Positions 33,373 to 45,400 of a stretch of 64,000 nucleotides of DNA are shown here, one piece after another; within the stretch, counting starts at the first letter, position 1, and every line of letters starts with the position of its first letter. The stretch is taken from assembly GCA_003290165.1 (NCBI GenBank), contig QNQO01001818.1, positions 1 to 64,000 of the forward strand, in the 5' to 3' direction. A program made the translations under genes and the position numbers. The DNA is from Berberis thunbergii (lineage: Eukaryota > Streptophyta > Magnoliopsida > Ranunculales > Berberidaceae). Under the pieces are notes generated by a model. The model was not told the origin of the DNA, made no database searches, and saw only the letters and a list, made by a program, of their open reading frames with translations.

Positions 33373-33480
33373 TTACGTGATGTAGAGTAGACATGTGTGT
33401 ACAAAATGAGGGAAAAATCTCAAAAAAAGAAGCATAGAAGAGAGCAAAAAAAGAGTTGCAGGAAGTGGCAAGGCTAGCAT
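33373..33480 (-). CDS. Possible 35-residue secreted peptide, unit D copy
   Basis: ATG at 33480 opens a 35-codon frame beginning MLALPLPATLFLLSSMLLFL, a strongly hydrophobic signal-peptide-like stretch, and ending CLLYIT. The unit E copy (42427) has the same length with several replacements. A TATA-like tatttat lies about 55 bases upstream in the shared promoter-like sequence. It may be a short functional ORF or the first exon of a lost gene. Confidence 0.35.
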   Translation of the reverse strand: MLALPLPATLFLLSSMLLFLRFFPHFVHTCLLYIT

Positions 33481-35277
33481 GGTAAGGAGGGAGAAGACGT
33501 GAGATTTTGACTTTTGATGGCGTTGGTGATAAATAGGGAAGACGACTTGGCTTGATTGTGTACGTGATAAAACCCAGTTTGTAATAGCCTGGGCCCTTGA
33601 AACTTATTATTCACATATAAGTTGAGTTGTCAGTTGACATTCAATGTGCCTGCCGCCTTTTTAACTAAAAGACAGTAAATTCAACATAGGTAACACCTAA
33701 ATCATAAAAATGCCAAAGTAAAACAAACAAAGATCAGATCACTCTAGCATATCTTATATGAAAGCCATGACCTTTTACCAATGCATATCTTGAATACAAG
33801 TCAAGAGTTTTGGAAAAATCTGCAAGTTAGAGTGGCTCTTCATTTTTGCTTACCACCCCTCCTTTATCCGTGACTTCACATGTTTGCATGTCGAAACCTA
33901 TCTTAAAAAGAAATGCTCCGCTCCTTCCTAGCACTAAAAATGCCTTACACTAGTCTATAAGTGAGATTCTTGGGAACTATCAAACACGAGTTGCCCTCAT
34001 AACTTATAAACCTGAACTATTGCCACCTTAGTTCTTTGGAACTTATATCTACAAAGTAAATTCACACCACAGGTCAAGTAAATGGAACGTTGGATGTCCT
34101 TCACTAAATTTTACGAGCAAAGGTCAAGGATGCCAACCAAAAACAGCATTTACCACACCCAATTTTTCCTAACACCTACAAACTAATGTCTTCTTGCAAA
34201 GCCCCAGCTACAATAATGTCTTTCCGGGGGCTAGGACACAGTGGCATTTTAGAATCAGAACCCCTTGAAGGAAAACATGAGAACCCATGTATCAAACAAA
34301 ATTCACACCATCAATGACAATGCGGTGCCTAGATGAGGGAGAAGACTTAAAAACACTCTTGCTCCTATCTTGCCAAATTACCGAAGAAATCACATATTGA
34401 ATGAGCTCCCAAACGAAGAAAATTCAACTACAAAATTTTCTCTATGACATTTTCCGTGCAAAATGGGGCTAGACCGCAATGCCTAAACTTTGATCCATAA
34501 CTAATGGGTGCCAAAGTGCAAATTAACTTATATTTCAACATTTTCAATTGCTCGAGTTACAAGGTATGCTCTCTTCCCGGCGTCTATTTCTTCAACAATT
34601 CAAATCCACACCCTTTTGGGACCTTATGCTTTACTATCTTATTGACTTTTGTAGCTTTTCCCTGAACTTTGGTTGGTTCGAGTTTGTTGAACCTCTACTT
34701 TTCTATCCACTCCTTTATAGGCCCTATTCTTTTTAGACCCATGGAACAACGGTGAAACTTTTAAGAGAGGGTGTCCTACTTCCCTAAGCATTCATGTATT
34801 TTATTTGTGATTCATTATCCACTTCTACCTTTTCACAAACTAAAATAGGTATAAAATAAGTTGCAAAGCATTTAGAATCGATTAATCAATAAGATAACAT
34901 ACTTCAGCTATATTGTTGCAGTTACTTGCAACATAGTCAATATGTTTGTCCACTATATGAAAAATGATTTTTTTAATATCGAGTTAACAGGAAATTTACA
35001 GATTCAGTCATAGAATTTCGATGTCACATGATCTCATTTCAAAGTGTAACAGTAAAGCTCATCAACTGATGACAATTGAACAACATCCAAGGCTGGATTT
35101 CCAACTTCACATGCTTAATCTTTCACATTATATGTATTATTGTTAATGAAATCTATGTTTTCCAAAAAACTATAACAATAATGAATAAATAAAACGTAAG
35201 GACAAGGAGGGACTTCATGAAACTCCGCCAACACGCAAATACTACATAAGGTTATAATAACAGCAAGACCCACATCC

Positions 35278-37490
35278 TTACAAAAAAGCACATACAACTA
35301 GAGAGAAATCAACACCATCCCCACCACTCATCAAGATATCCTCAAAGTGTGATTCCTCAAGCCCAATTTTGGGAAAAGCTTTGTTCTTATCCCTACTTTA
35401 TTTTTCTTTTCTTAATTTACCAATCAACATTATTGCCCATTTTATCTAAATGCGTTAACGAAATTATTGATAATAAAATAGATAACGGTCAAGAAATAAT
35501 CAGCTTTCCAAAGTTTAAAAAAAAAGTTTACATTGCTAGCAACATGTTCTTGTGACTGCATATTTCCATCGTCATTTGTTAAAAGAACTCTAACCTAATG
35601 TTGAATATTAATATATTACCGAAATATATCAGTGTTGTTGCTCAATTTACCTTTGGAATATCTAACAATTTGAAATCACGTTTACTCATTCCCTTCAGCG
35701 TAGACATGTCAATCTACAAAACAAACAGAAAAACAGGTCAATGGCTCAATTACCATAATCTAACAAACTCATATAAATCAACTAAAAAGGCTGTCAAATA
35801 TACAAATACACGGAAAAATCAAAAGATCGTACAACAACAGAAAATCACATACCTTATAATCTTCCAAGAGTTCTAGATCATCCATTGATTCCTAATAAAA
35901 AATTTGAGAAGATTTAGACAAACCTTCATCTTTACAAATAGAAACTTAAATATATCAAAAACAGAGCAAACAAACCCAACTTGAGAGATGTATTTTTAAT
36001 AGATTTTGGCATTTCATTTTTCTCAAGTTGGGATAGACTGCGCCACATGTCATTAACCTCTTAGAAATGAACAAGGAGCGAACAAATTCAGAACTGTTGC
36101 ATTAACATAGCTTCTAATTTGGGACAATGAATTAACATACTAAAAACCTAGCATACTCATACTCCAAACTCTAGCATTTATTCAATTTGCTAAAATGTTT
36201 CTCAACAGAATTTCAATAAACTGAACTCAATTTCAGTGTTCACTCAAAGCACTAGAACATAGCAATAAAATTTCAAATTGGGGTGCTCCTAATGTACGTT
36301 AGGCACGTGCCTTGCGCCTAGGCACAAATAGGGTATCACTCCCTCGCTGCACCTTTGCACCTTAACCACACTAATACAAGATACAATGAATAATCCAATG
36401 ATCCAATAAAAATAATTCATGACTGTTTTCCAACTGAATCAGCCACCGGCAATCCTAACAGAATAATGTCATAGTTTAATACAAGTCTACAAGAAAAATT
36501 GATCTATTTTGCTACATTTGGCAAAATCCAACCAACCATTGTATCAATAAGAAGTCGTTCCAAACATGTAGGCGAAAAAGGCTGCATTGCAGGGAGGGCA
36601 AGCATATACAATGACATGTTATATTATTTATAGATGCATATAAATACGAGGAACCAATTGGAATAAAATGTATACAGTGTATATAGTTTGGGGAAGTGCG
36701 ATCTTGTACAAGAGACATGGCAACAAGGTGAAGTATATGAGTTCAAAGTTCTAGAGGATTTGGATCTCGAGAATGAGGCATGTAGAGAAAGTTCTTATAC
36801 TATTCGAAGACGCAATACAGATGTAACTTTTTTTAACTGAAGCAAATTGATCCATAATTAGAGTAAGAGGTAATCAAATTAGATTGATGAGTTTTACTTC
36901 ACTTGAGAGGTTATTAACTAGTAGCAATAGATATGTCTTTATGGCCAACCAGCCAAAATGTAGACTATGTAATCTTAAAAATCGCAGTTGATGCACATTT
37001 TCAAAAGTCAAATTTGTGCACAGAAGAAAATTAAATCACTAAGAAGATTCAATATACGAAGAGAATGAATTTAAACAAACAAATAAATAAACACCCAACA
37101 AACAAACATATATAAGTACCTATACTAGCATTAATAAGAAACCCATTGCATTGCTCAAAAGAAGAACATTTGATAAGAGGCAAATGATGAGAGTCAAACA
37201 CTTACTGGAGGTTTCTCATCATTCCTTTTCTTTCTCAATAATTCCTCCTCTTCATGGAACTTGCGATTAGAACAACTTGAACACAGGTTGATGATGGCGT
37301 GGGAGAAATTTTCCAAGAGAATTCTTCCGCTAGGATTTTTTGACAACTTCACATGCCAATTACATAATCAATAGCAACTTAAAAGAAGAATCTGCATCAG
37401 AGAAAATCTTTCATCTTGTAAATATTCATACCTGAACCTTGACATCTCTTGTCATCACTATACTGGCCCATATCACCACCATGAATCGCT
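35278..37490 (-). pseudogene. Kelch-array gene copy D, exons 2-6 only
   Basis: Exon 2 37490-37432, exon 3 37346-37206, exon 4 35891-35853, exon 5 35713-35651, exon 6 35385-35278. It shares with copy A the missing exon 1 and the TAG codon in exon 3 (from the minus-strand triplet that is CAG in E). In addition exon 3 has lost 17 bp (agttttggaatcgagag on the plus strand), which breaks the frame. Splice sites of exons 4-6 are intact. Exon 6 ends at TAA after VVCAFL, like copy A. Confidence 0.75.
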
Positions 37491-37790
37491 CTGAAAGGGA
37501 TGCAGATTTTGAACTTGAGTAATCCAGTTTAATTTAATATCTACTGTAAATTAGATACACTCCCTAAAAATTTTGACTATCCGAGCATCTCTGTAAATTT
37601 TTCTATCTCTCTTGTTAAGCTCTCCTCTTTCAGCTTCAAAAGTAAAAATTTTAAACAATTTTAAGCTTTAAGTTGTTTATGTTCATGAGTTATAAAAAAA
37701 TAAAAAATAAAAGTTTGGCCGTTTCACCGAGTTCTAATTTTTTGAAAATTGCCGAGTCGCCGTGTCGTGTCCCTGCATCCTTGGTATTAT

Positions 37791-38092
37791 GTAATCAAAT
37801 GTAGTGTTTGTTTTGTTTTATTACTAGGGTATTCTTCGTGTCGTTGGCAAGATAAAAATTTTAAACTTGTCAAAACATGATCACTCTTAAGTTTTCATCC
37901 TTCATACTTACATGCTTAATCACCACCATCAACAATTGAAGAAAAATAAATAAATATCCAAATATTGGGTATGAGAATCGTACCCAAACATTCTTGGTGT
38001 TTCAAGTTCTATGCGATCCGTTAGAATTTTATATTTGGGTAAATCTCAATCGTCTTTTATCTCCAACCTCAAACACCATCCTGATTTGTATA
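37791..38092. other. Spacer between unit D and a transposon nest, no gene seen
   Basis: AT-rich, with no open frame or family similarity that I can support. Confidence 0.4.
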
Positions 38093-38670
38093 GGGAGTTG
38101 CTACTTGTACCCCAACTGTTTGGCTCAGTTGCACCAACATTTTGGAATGTTTCAATGTTGTTGCACCTAAAATATGTAATACCGACTTACCATTTTTATC
38201 AATAAAATTATTTGGTGGTTAAACTTTCTGTTTATGAGCATTAATTTGTTCTTGACAAAAGAACAAAGGTAGATGTTATTGATAAAACTATACTTCATCC
38301 ACAAATTCTTAACTTTAAATTTTGTGTATAAACATCAAACATACACTAACCATCGTCACAAGTTTTATAATAAATAGCAAATGCATTGGTAGGTTATGTA
38401 AAAAATCTTATAAAATCACCTTGCAAACAAATTCTCTCTTCTTTCTGCATCTAAAATAAAATGCAGAGGAGTATAATGTGTTCATCAAACACAAAAGGGT
38501 TCACAAAAAAAAAACGTATTAAAAAGAATAAAAAATATGTAAGTGAATACATCAATTTAAAAAATTATTGCCATTATTATAACAAATTCGTAATTGAAAT
38601 CCTTTTTACAAAGTCTTCCATCAACATGAGTACTCTTCTTCTTTTGGTCATCAATTAGAGGCGTTTTGAG

Positions 38671-39201
38671 CAAGGATTTCATTTTTTTGAGTTAATTTCG
38701 TTTCTTGATTTTAAGAAATATTTCGAGAAAATTTTGGTGTAAAGAAAAAAAGTAAAAATTTCAAAAATACATGAAATATATAATGAATTTCGAGGGTATA
38801 TGAAATATGTGAAAAAATAATATGCTAATTAGATGAAGCTTAAATACCAAAAAATGAAAGATACATTAAATCTATATATAATTAGAAAATTAGGAGGTGG
38901 TTCAAAAGGGATGCTAATTAGAAAATCAAGGAGGCGGTTCCAAAAATCAATAAATAGTTAGATGAAATGATAATTAGAGAAAACCTCGAAATTTACGAAA
39001 AAACTCTGAAAATTTTCAAAAAAAATGTAACTTTTGGTAGCTAATTTTTTAATTTTCACGAAATAAACAAAAAAAACCGAAATTAACGAAAAAACCTCAA
39101 AATTTTTCGAAATAAACTCTCGAAAAAATGTAAAATTAAATTTCGCCGTTTTTCTTTTCGGAATTCCAAAAATATGAAATTTCGCAAAATCTCGTTCCTT
39201 G
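38671..39201. mobile_element. hAT-like MITE, CAAGGATT family, nested
   Basis: Starts caaggatttc and ends with the reverse complement of caaggaacga. Flanks gttttgag (38663-38670) and gttatgag (39202-39209) form an 8-bp duplication with one mismatch. A relative lies at 53243. The interior is rich in tttcgaaatt-like motifs. It is nested inside the TIR element starting at 38093. Confidence 0.7.
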
Positions 39202-39308
39202 GTTATGAGTTTAACAAAATGTGGTTGGGTACACCAAGCAATTTTCAAAATCTAAATCTAAAAAATGAACTTGAGAAAAACAGTTGAGTACAAGTAACAA
39301 CTCCCTTT

Positions 39309-40861
39309 TTTTTTTAAAAAATTAAACCTCCAGTGGGGAGGTGCACCTCTGGAATGTCAGACCTTTATTAATTATCAAAAAATTGATTTACAATCAATAC
39401 GGGGGTACATGACGACTTTACCCGTGAAATGACCAAAACAAAATTTTAGCCGCAGCCGTAAAACAAAAATACTAAAAAGCAAATCCTTGCAGCCATAGAA
39501 CAATCAGTTAACTACTCATCCCCATGGCGAATGTACGTCGTATGTAATCTGCCTAGCACAATCAAGCCTACAATTTTCCTAGGCAAATCAGTCCCATTGA
39601 AAGAAACAATCCTATGATCTTTTTGTGCTCTATCCGCCAATGAATCTGCCACCGCATTAGCCTCTCTATAGATATGTTGACAATCTAGCGTCATTGTCGC
39701 TGCCAATAACTTAATTTCTTTTAAAATATTCTCCAAATGCCAAGGTATTTTTAAATATTCCAAGAACCAACCGCAAACAAGAGCCGAATCCGTTTGGATA
39801 ATCACCTTTTTGAAACCCCAGTCAAGACAGAGGCGGAGCCCCTCCAAAAGAGCCAAAATTTTCGCTTTGTTGTTAGATCCTGCACCAAAAAAAGTTGTTT
39901 TCCCACAACACATGAACCCTTCGAGTCTCTAATAATCACACCGCCAGCTGCCTTGTCCTTGCGGGAAGAGCCATCCACATTAAGCGCAACAAAATCTAAA
40001 GGGGGAGGGTGCCAAAAAACAATTCGAACCAACTTCCTTTTAACAGGGAGCACATTCAACCCCAAAGCCCGTAGGGGGGCCTTGTTCATACTAACTTGTT
40101 TGGGGGTTATAAAGGTATTTGCCAATCTCAACTGACGCCTAATGTTCAAAATCGCAAAGACTGGATTTGGGGGGACATTTTCATAAACACATTTGCATTT
40201 TTGTTTCCAAATTTCCCATAGAATGAACATAGGAGAGAGAAAAAAAAGCACACCTGTTTGCGAATCGCGTTTAGCTCTCTTGAACCAAGTGGCTATTACC
40301 GTTGAGACTTCTGCTGGTTTCCGTGTATAAACGTCAAAGATCCTATCAAAATGACTCCACACCTGCATCGCCAATTCTCCATCTAGGAAGAGATGTTTCA
40401 AGGATTCTTGCTTTGGCAAGCTACAACAACGGCATCTAGAAGCTAGGCTGATCCCACATCTGTATAATTCTCCATCCACTGGCACTCCTCTACGGAGTAA
40501 TTTTAATTTCCAAACAAAGACTGATATTATGGAAGGAAGAAGATCTTGCCAAAGCAGTTGATTTATTGCCTTGACCCTCCCATTTTTTCGTAACAGTTCA
40601 TAAATTGATTGAAAGGAAAAAAATCCCGTTATTACTTGGAACCCACACACACGTGTTCTGCTCATGGGCCTCGCCACATAATCTATCAGCAAAAAGACCA
40701 CGCGCCAAGCTTCTAATATCTGGATGAACCAATTCAAAATCACCTCGCTGACTGAAGGCCAAAAACCTTGATTAACCATCACCGTCGGTCTCTTGAAAGA
40801 TGCCACCAAGTTCCTGTCTTCTAAGCACCAACTTTACCAACTCTGCTAGTGCTCATTTGAT
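39309..40861 (-). mobile_element. 5'-truncated LINE (L1-type) insertion
   Basis: On the minus strand the element ends in a poly(A) run (poly(T) on the plus strand at 39306-39315) and is flanked by acaactcccttt on both sides (39297-39308 and 40862-40873). This 12-bp target duplication is typical of target-primed reverse transcription. It carries only the zf-RVT and RNase H part of ORF2. Confidence 0.85.
39512..40809 (-). pseudogene. LINE ORF2 C-terminal part: zf-RVT and RNase H domains
   Basis: The upstream frame (40809-39802) contains FVWKLKLLRRGVPVDGEL, CRCCSLPKQESLKHLF and a W-x-x-F region, the zinc-binding reverse-transcriptase domain of plant non-LTR elements. It then reads NVDGSSRKDKAAGGVIIRDS, the start of an RNase H domain with its first Asp. 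A frameshift near 39890 moves the rest to another frame (39913-39512): NNKAKILALLEGLRLCLDWG with the catalytic Glu position, then IIQTDSALVCGW with the second Asp, and REANAVADSLADRA with the final Asp region. The RNase H is complete apart from the frameshift. Endonuclease and polymerase domains are absent. Confidence 0.85.
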
Positions 40862-41669
40862 ACAACTCCCTTTGTATAATAGATGTTATGTGATGCAATT
40901 TCCATGGAAATTTGTTTGATATCAAACAATAGTTTAACTGTTCCATGATCATTTTCCAAGTGCCAATCACAAAGCTTAACTGTGAAATCCATTATGGTAT
41001 TTTCTCTGGAATGGATTCTCAAAAAATGAAGATTTTCCTCAAAATCCATTTTGCACTATCCATAAATGCAATTTATTCCCTTGAATTTCATGAAATAGGA
41101 TTCTGCACAAGCGAACATGCGTTCACATGAGACTAGTAAATAAATCCAGACGAATCAAAGTTGAAGTTAAAACCACTCATTTCTCATCTAAACGAACATC
41201 GTTAGAGAAGATTGTATTACATCTTATACTATTATGGGCTCTTATACTATTGGGCAGAGAAATCTTCATACTCAAACAATGATTGTTTCACTACCCAACA
41301 GGAGGACAATGTGTTACATGGTCAAATCCCAACAATCAAGTATAATCATGGATGAGTTTCAATCAGAATTTGGTAATAGCTACCCTACTTCATCTGTCAT
41401 AGTAGACAGGCCTGAAGAACAATGACCAAATAATCAACGAGTTTCATAATAACTAAATCTAACAGTATTATCACAAAAGACAACCTTGAAATTAGCTTGA
41501 AACTAAACTTTTGGAGAGACATAACATCATAGCATCTAAAAAGTCATGACCTAGCAACAATTTTGGATAATTTGTTCGACATTGACATTCACATATGAGA
41601 TGACAATACAAACATTTTGCAAGAATAACGATCAAAAGTCACCTCGCATACAATGGTCCATGCTGCAAC

Positions 41670-41801
41670 TCAATCACTGCCCGCGTCCGTATCAATGCCC
41701 GTGTCCATATACAAGCTTCTGTCCGTATACACCGGGACATGCATCAACTCAATTGCTTCCGACTCTCTTCCCAACTTGTAAAGTAACTTAAACTTGTCAT
41801 T
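41670..41801 (-). pseudogene. PPR-like exon, unit E copy
   Basis: After a TTTCAG acceptor the frame reads NDKFKLLYKLGRESEAIELM, then HVPVYTDRSLYMDTG and IDTDAGSD before a stop, 43 residues. The tail is encoded by degenerate repeats of a tgtccgtatc-type unit whose number differs between E and F. The helix-turn-helix-like LxKxGRxxEAxEL resembles one PPR motif. Confidence 0.4.
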
Positions 41802-42319
41802 CTGAAACCACCAAATTGGTTAGATTAGTTTTTGTTATGGATAACCAGAACAAAATGAATAAGCACATAACTTTAATAAGCACAAACAAAGTTATGTGCT
41901 GGTTATACTAATCCACTTCACCGTTAGCAACCAAAATAAGGACAGACACTATAACGAAAATATCAAAAATAAAATTCACATAGACTAGTAAAATTAAAAA
42001 TTTTAAATTAAAAATTATTGTACAAAGGTGATTGAATTGAGTATCTGATTATTACCACCAGTTTTTTTGTTTTAATAATCATGTACAACACATTGAAGTT
42101 ACTTGAACCTCAATGTTTTTGATGCACAACATGATTATCAAACCAATTCAAAGGTAATATATTTTAATAAATTGAAAAACAAACCAATGAAACAACATAC
42201 TGCGTGGATCATTAACATTGACAATGAAACATTTTTTCAGCACAACAGCCTTTGGGGAATTCAAACAGCTTGATCATGCATGCATATATCAAATGCTTCA
42301 TCTCTTGAGATCATCCCTT

Positions 42320-42427
42320 TTATGCGATGTAGAGTTGACATGTGTGTACAAAATGAGGGAAAAAGCTCAAAGAAAGAAGTATAGAAGAGAGCAAAAAAAG
42401 AGTTGCATGAAGTGACAAGGCAAGCAT
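42320..42427 (-). CDS. Possible 35-residue secreted peptide, unit E copy
   Basis: ATG at 42427 opens MLALSLHATLFLLSSILLSL, followed by SFFPHFVHTCQLYIA and TAA. Almost the whole product is a signal-peptide-like hydrophobic stretch with a single late Cys. It aligns residue by residue with the unit D copy, with both conservative and non-conservative changes. A second frame just downstream (HRIKGMISRDEAFDICMHD) is also open and conserved in D in part, so this could be exon 1 of a longer lost gene. No family recognised. Confidence 0.35.
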   Translation of the reverse strand: MLALSLHATLFLLSSILLSLSFFPHFVHTCQLYIA

Positions 42428-42476
42428 GGTAGGGAGGGAGAAGACATGAGATTTTGACTTTTGATGCCGTTGGTGA

Positions 42477-42483
42477 TAAATAG
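42477..42483 (-). promoter_or_regulatory. TATA-like box upstream of the 35-codon ORF
   Basis: The minus strand reads CCCTATTTATCACC about 50 bases before the ATG, followed by a pyrimidine-rich leader (cttctccctccctacc). The same arrangement occurs at 33530 and 15580, and F keeps the box but has lost the ORF by a deletion near 60028. Confidence 0.4.
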
Positions 42484-45400
42484 GGAAGAGCACTTGGCTT
42501 GATTGTGTACGTGATAAAAACCAATTTGTAATAGCCTGGGCCCTTGAAACTTATGTAACTTATTATTCACATATAGTTGATATTCACATCGTAATACTCT
42601 AGTAGGATTTGGGAAAGTTTTTGTTTGTCATATGATGAAATGCCCAGTGACATGGTAATCCTTGAATGGGTGTAGTAATCTGACTTGCCTTGAAATGATT
42701 GTCACTTGTGTCAATGAATAAAGTTGTAATAAAGCCTGCAGGATATCTTACAGTTTGTGATTTTCCCATCACTATGGTCCCTTTTTCATGCTTTGCAGAG
42801 ATATCTTCTCTACTGGTTTGTGAAACGAGTAGTACAAACTGTCCCTTTGACATTGCGTTATTTTATTCTACGACTTGTAAGTTGCAACAGAGTGGGCCTC
42901 GCTATGTGTGTGACTGTAGCTCAATCAAAATGATAATCTCCAGCTCCACCATAGCTCCTTTTCTTTTTTTGTGTTTTCTTTTCAGTTTTCAACAGATTTG
43001 CTTTTTCATAAACAAGCCAGGCTTGAAAACTCTCCACCTTATGGGGTTAAAATTAAAGTCGTACGACAACCTCTAGCACAGACTGGCATGACTCAACCCG
43101 CTTCCTGGTAAAGAAAGCACAACGCAATCCCAATTGAAACCTCTGCCAAAACAGTGTTTAATGGAAAGCAACAAGGGGTCACCGTGCCTAACACCCCACA
43201 CACTGCCAAAACCATAAAATTAGGTCACAATCCACCTGGTCAAAGGCTGTTTTGGAATCAAGTTAACAAATTAACCATGTCATCACACCCTTTTCGAATC
43301 AATTGTCATCTGCCACAAGGAAACATAGTGCCTTCGAAATATGCAATCACTCCTAGTCATAGCCAACTGAGCCTCAATGATCTATCCAGTCCTAAGAGGC
43401 CAAGATTCAATTAAGATTGTTCGCTGTCAACCTAATAATATCCTGTAATAGCATAGAGTTCATCTACAAAAACCTCCTCACTCTAATAGCATAAAATTCA
43501 TCTACAAATTTACAAAATTTCCTGTGTGACGGTTTCCGTGCAAAATGGGGCTAGACCGCAATGCCTAAACTTTGATCAATAACTAATGGGTGCCAAAGTG
43601 CAACTTAACCTATATTTCAACATTTTCAATTGCTCCAGTTACAAGATAACATGTTAGCTTAATAATATTGTATATAGCTTGATAATATTGTATATAAAGC
43701 AGACTCTTTAAAGAGGCTCGTGGGAGGTTAGGATTGTCTTCTTTTCTCAATCAAAATGTACAATAATTTGCAGCAAGTTTTTCATGTAATATTTACGCTT
43801 AAATGCCTCATGTTGCACCAAAACATATAAAAACAATGAATTCATTTCTAAATTAGACAGATAGTACAACATGACTATGTGACTGTATTTGAAGGATGTC
43901 AAATTATAGATTATAGTTATTTACCTATTCATGTTTTTATAATCATATCTACAATTTATATCTACGCTATTTATCTAGTGTTAAAACACTCGTATGGCAA
44001 CCGAAGGAAAGAAGCTATTCTAAGAAAAGTGTTGAAGATGTGGTTTTGGGCAATTGTATGGCTCTAGGGTTGTATTTCATGTGCGTATTTTTTTTATAGG
44101 GGAAGCCTCTTTATTTTGTAATTTCCATTTTTTGTAATTCTCTAAATTTCCATTTTTTGTAATTTTCTAGTCAAGTGATCTCCTCAGTCACTTTGGCTTT
44201 TTATCAATATATTGCTTTCTTTGATTGATTAAAAAAAAGGGTTATGCCAATTAGAACACGAAATGCAAGTCACTAACCCACCCACAAACAAACTCCTATA
44301 AACAAAAAGGGGACAAAAGCCTCAGACAATAAAACACCTAACAATCCATGGTCGCCACGAAAGCAAAAGCGAGACCATGATACCTCTCCCCCAGAATTAC
44401 ATTTGATCTTTTGTCCAGTACCACTGGACAGAGAATCCAAATCCCCATCCACAAGGTCTGCTCCCTTCCCGGTGTCCATTTCTTCACCAATTCAAACCCA
44501 CGCCTTTTTGGGACCTTATGCTTTACAATCTTATTGACTTTTGTAGCTTCACCCTGAACTTCGGTTGGTTTGAGTTTGTTGAATCTCTACTTTTCTATCC
44601 ACTCCTTTATAGGGCCTCATGCTTTTTAGACCCATGGAACAATGGTGAAACTTTTAAGAGAGGGTGTCCCACCTCCCTAGGCATTCATGTATTTTATTTG
44701 TGATTCATTATCCACTTCTACCTTTTGCACAAACTAAAATAGGTATAAAATAACTTGCAAAGCATTTAGAATCGATTAATCAACAGGATAACATACTACA
44801 GCTATATTGTTGCATTTACTTACAACATAGTCAATATTTTTGTCCACTATATGAAAAAGGATTTTTTAATATAGAGTTAACAGGAAATTTACTGATTCAG
44901 TCATAGAATTTCGATGTTACATGATCTCATTTCAAACTGTAACAGTAAAGCTCATCAACTGATGACAATTGAACAACATCCAAAGTTGGATTTCCAACTT
45001 CACATGCTTAATCTTTCACGTTATATGTATTATTGTTAAGGAAATCTATGTTCTCCAAAAAACTATAACAATAATGAATAAATAAAACACAAGGACAAGG
45101 AGGGGGTTCATGAAACTCTGCCAACACACAAACACTAGATAAGCTTATAACAACAGCAAGACCCACATCCTTGCAAAAAAGTACATACAACTAAAGAGAA
45201 ATCAACACCATCCCCACCACCCATCAAGATATCCTCAAAGTGTGATTCCTCAAGCCCAACTTTGGGAAAAGCTTTGTTCTTATCCCTACTTTATTTTTCT
45301 TTACTTATTTAAATGCGTTAACAAAATTATTGATAATAAAATAGATAACGGTTAAGAAATAATCAGCTTTCCACAATTGTTTTTAAAAAAGTTTACATTG

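Larger units (their letters stand above)
32470..37790. repeat. Tandem-array unit D (internally deleted)
   Basis: Contains the PPR-like exon module and the secreted-peptide module, then the region shared with C 15720-16500. It jumps near 34420 directly into the part that A has at about 1385, and follows A to about 37790. Kelch exon 1 is missing. Confidence 0.75.
38093..40870. mobile_element. TIR element with 8-bp target duplication, hosting two later insertions
   Basis: The left end gggagttgctacttgtaccc (38093) is the reverse complement of the right end, which reads gtacaagtaacaactccc at 39286-39303 and whose last bases recur at 40862-40870 because a LINE inserted there. Flanks are tttgtata on both sides (38085-38092 and 40871-40878). 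The element proper is about 1.2 kb without the LINE. No transposase frame is seen. The 8-bp duplication suggests hAT-like, but the terminal GGGAGTT is not typical. Confidence 0.75.
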
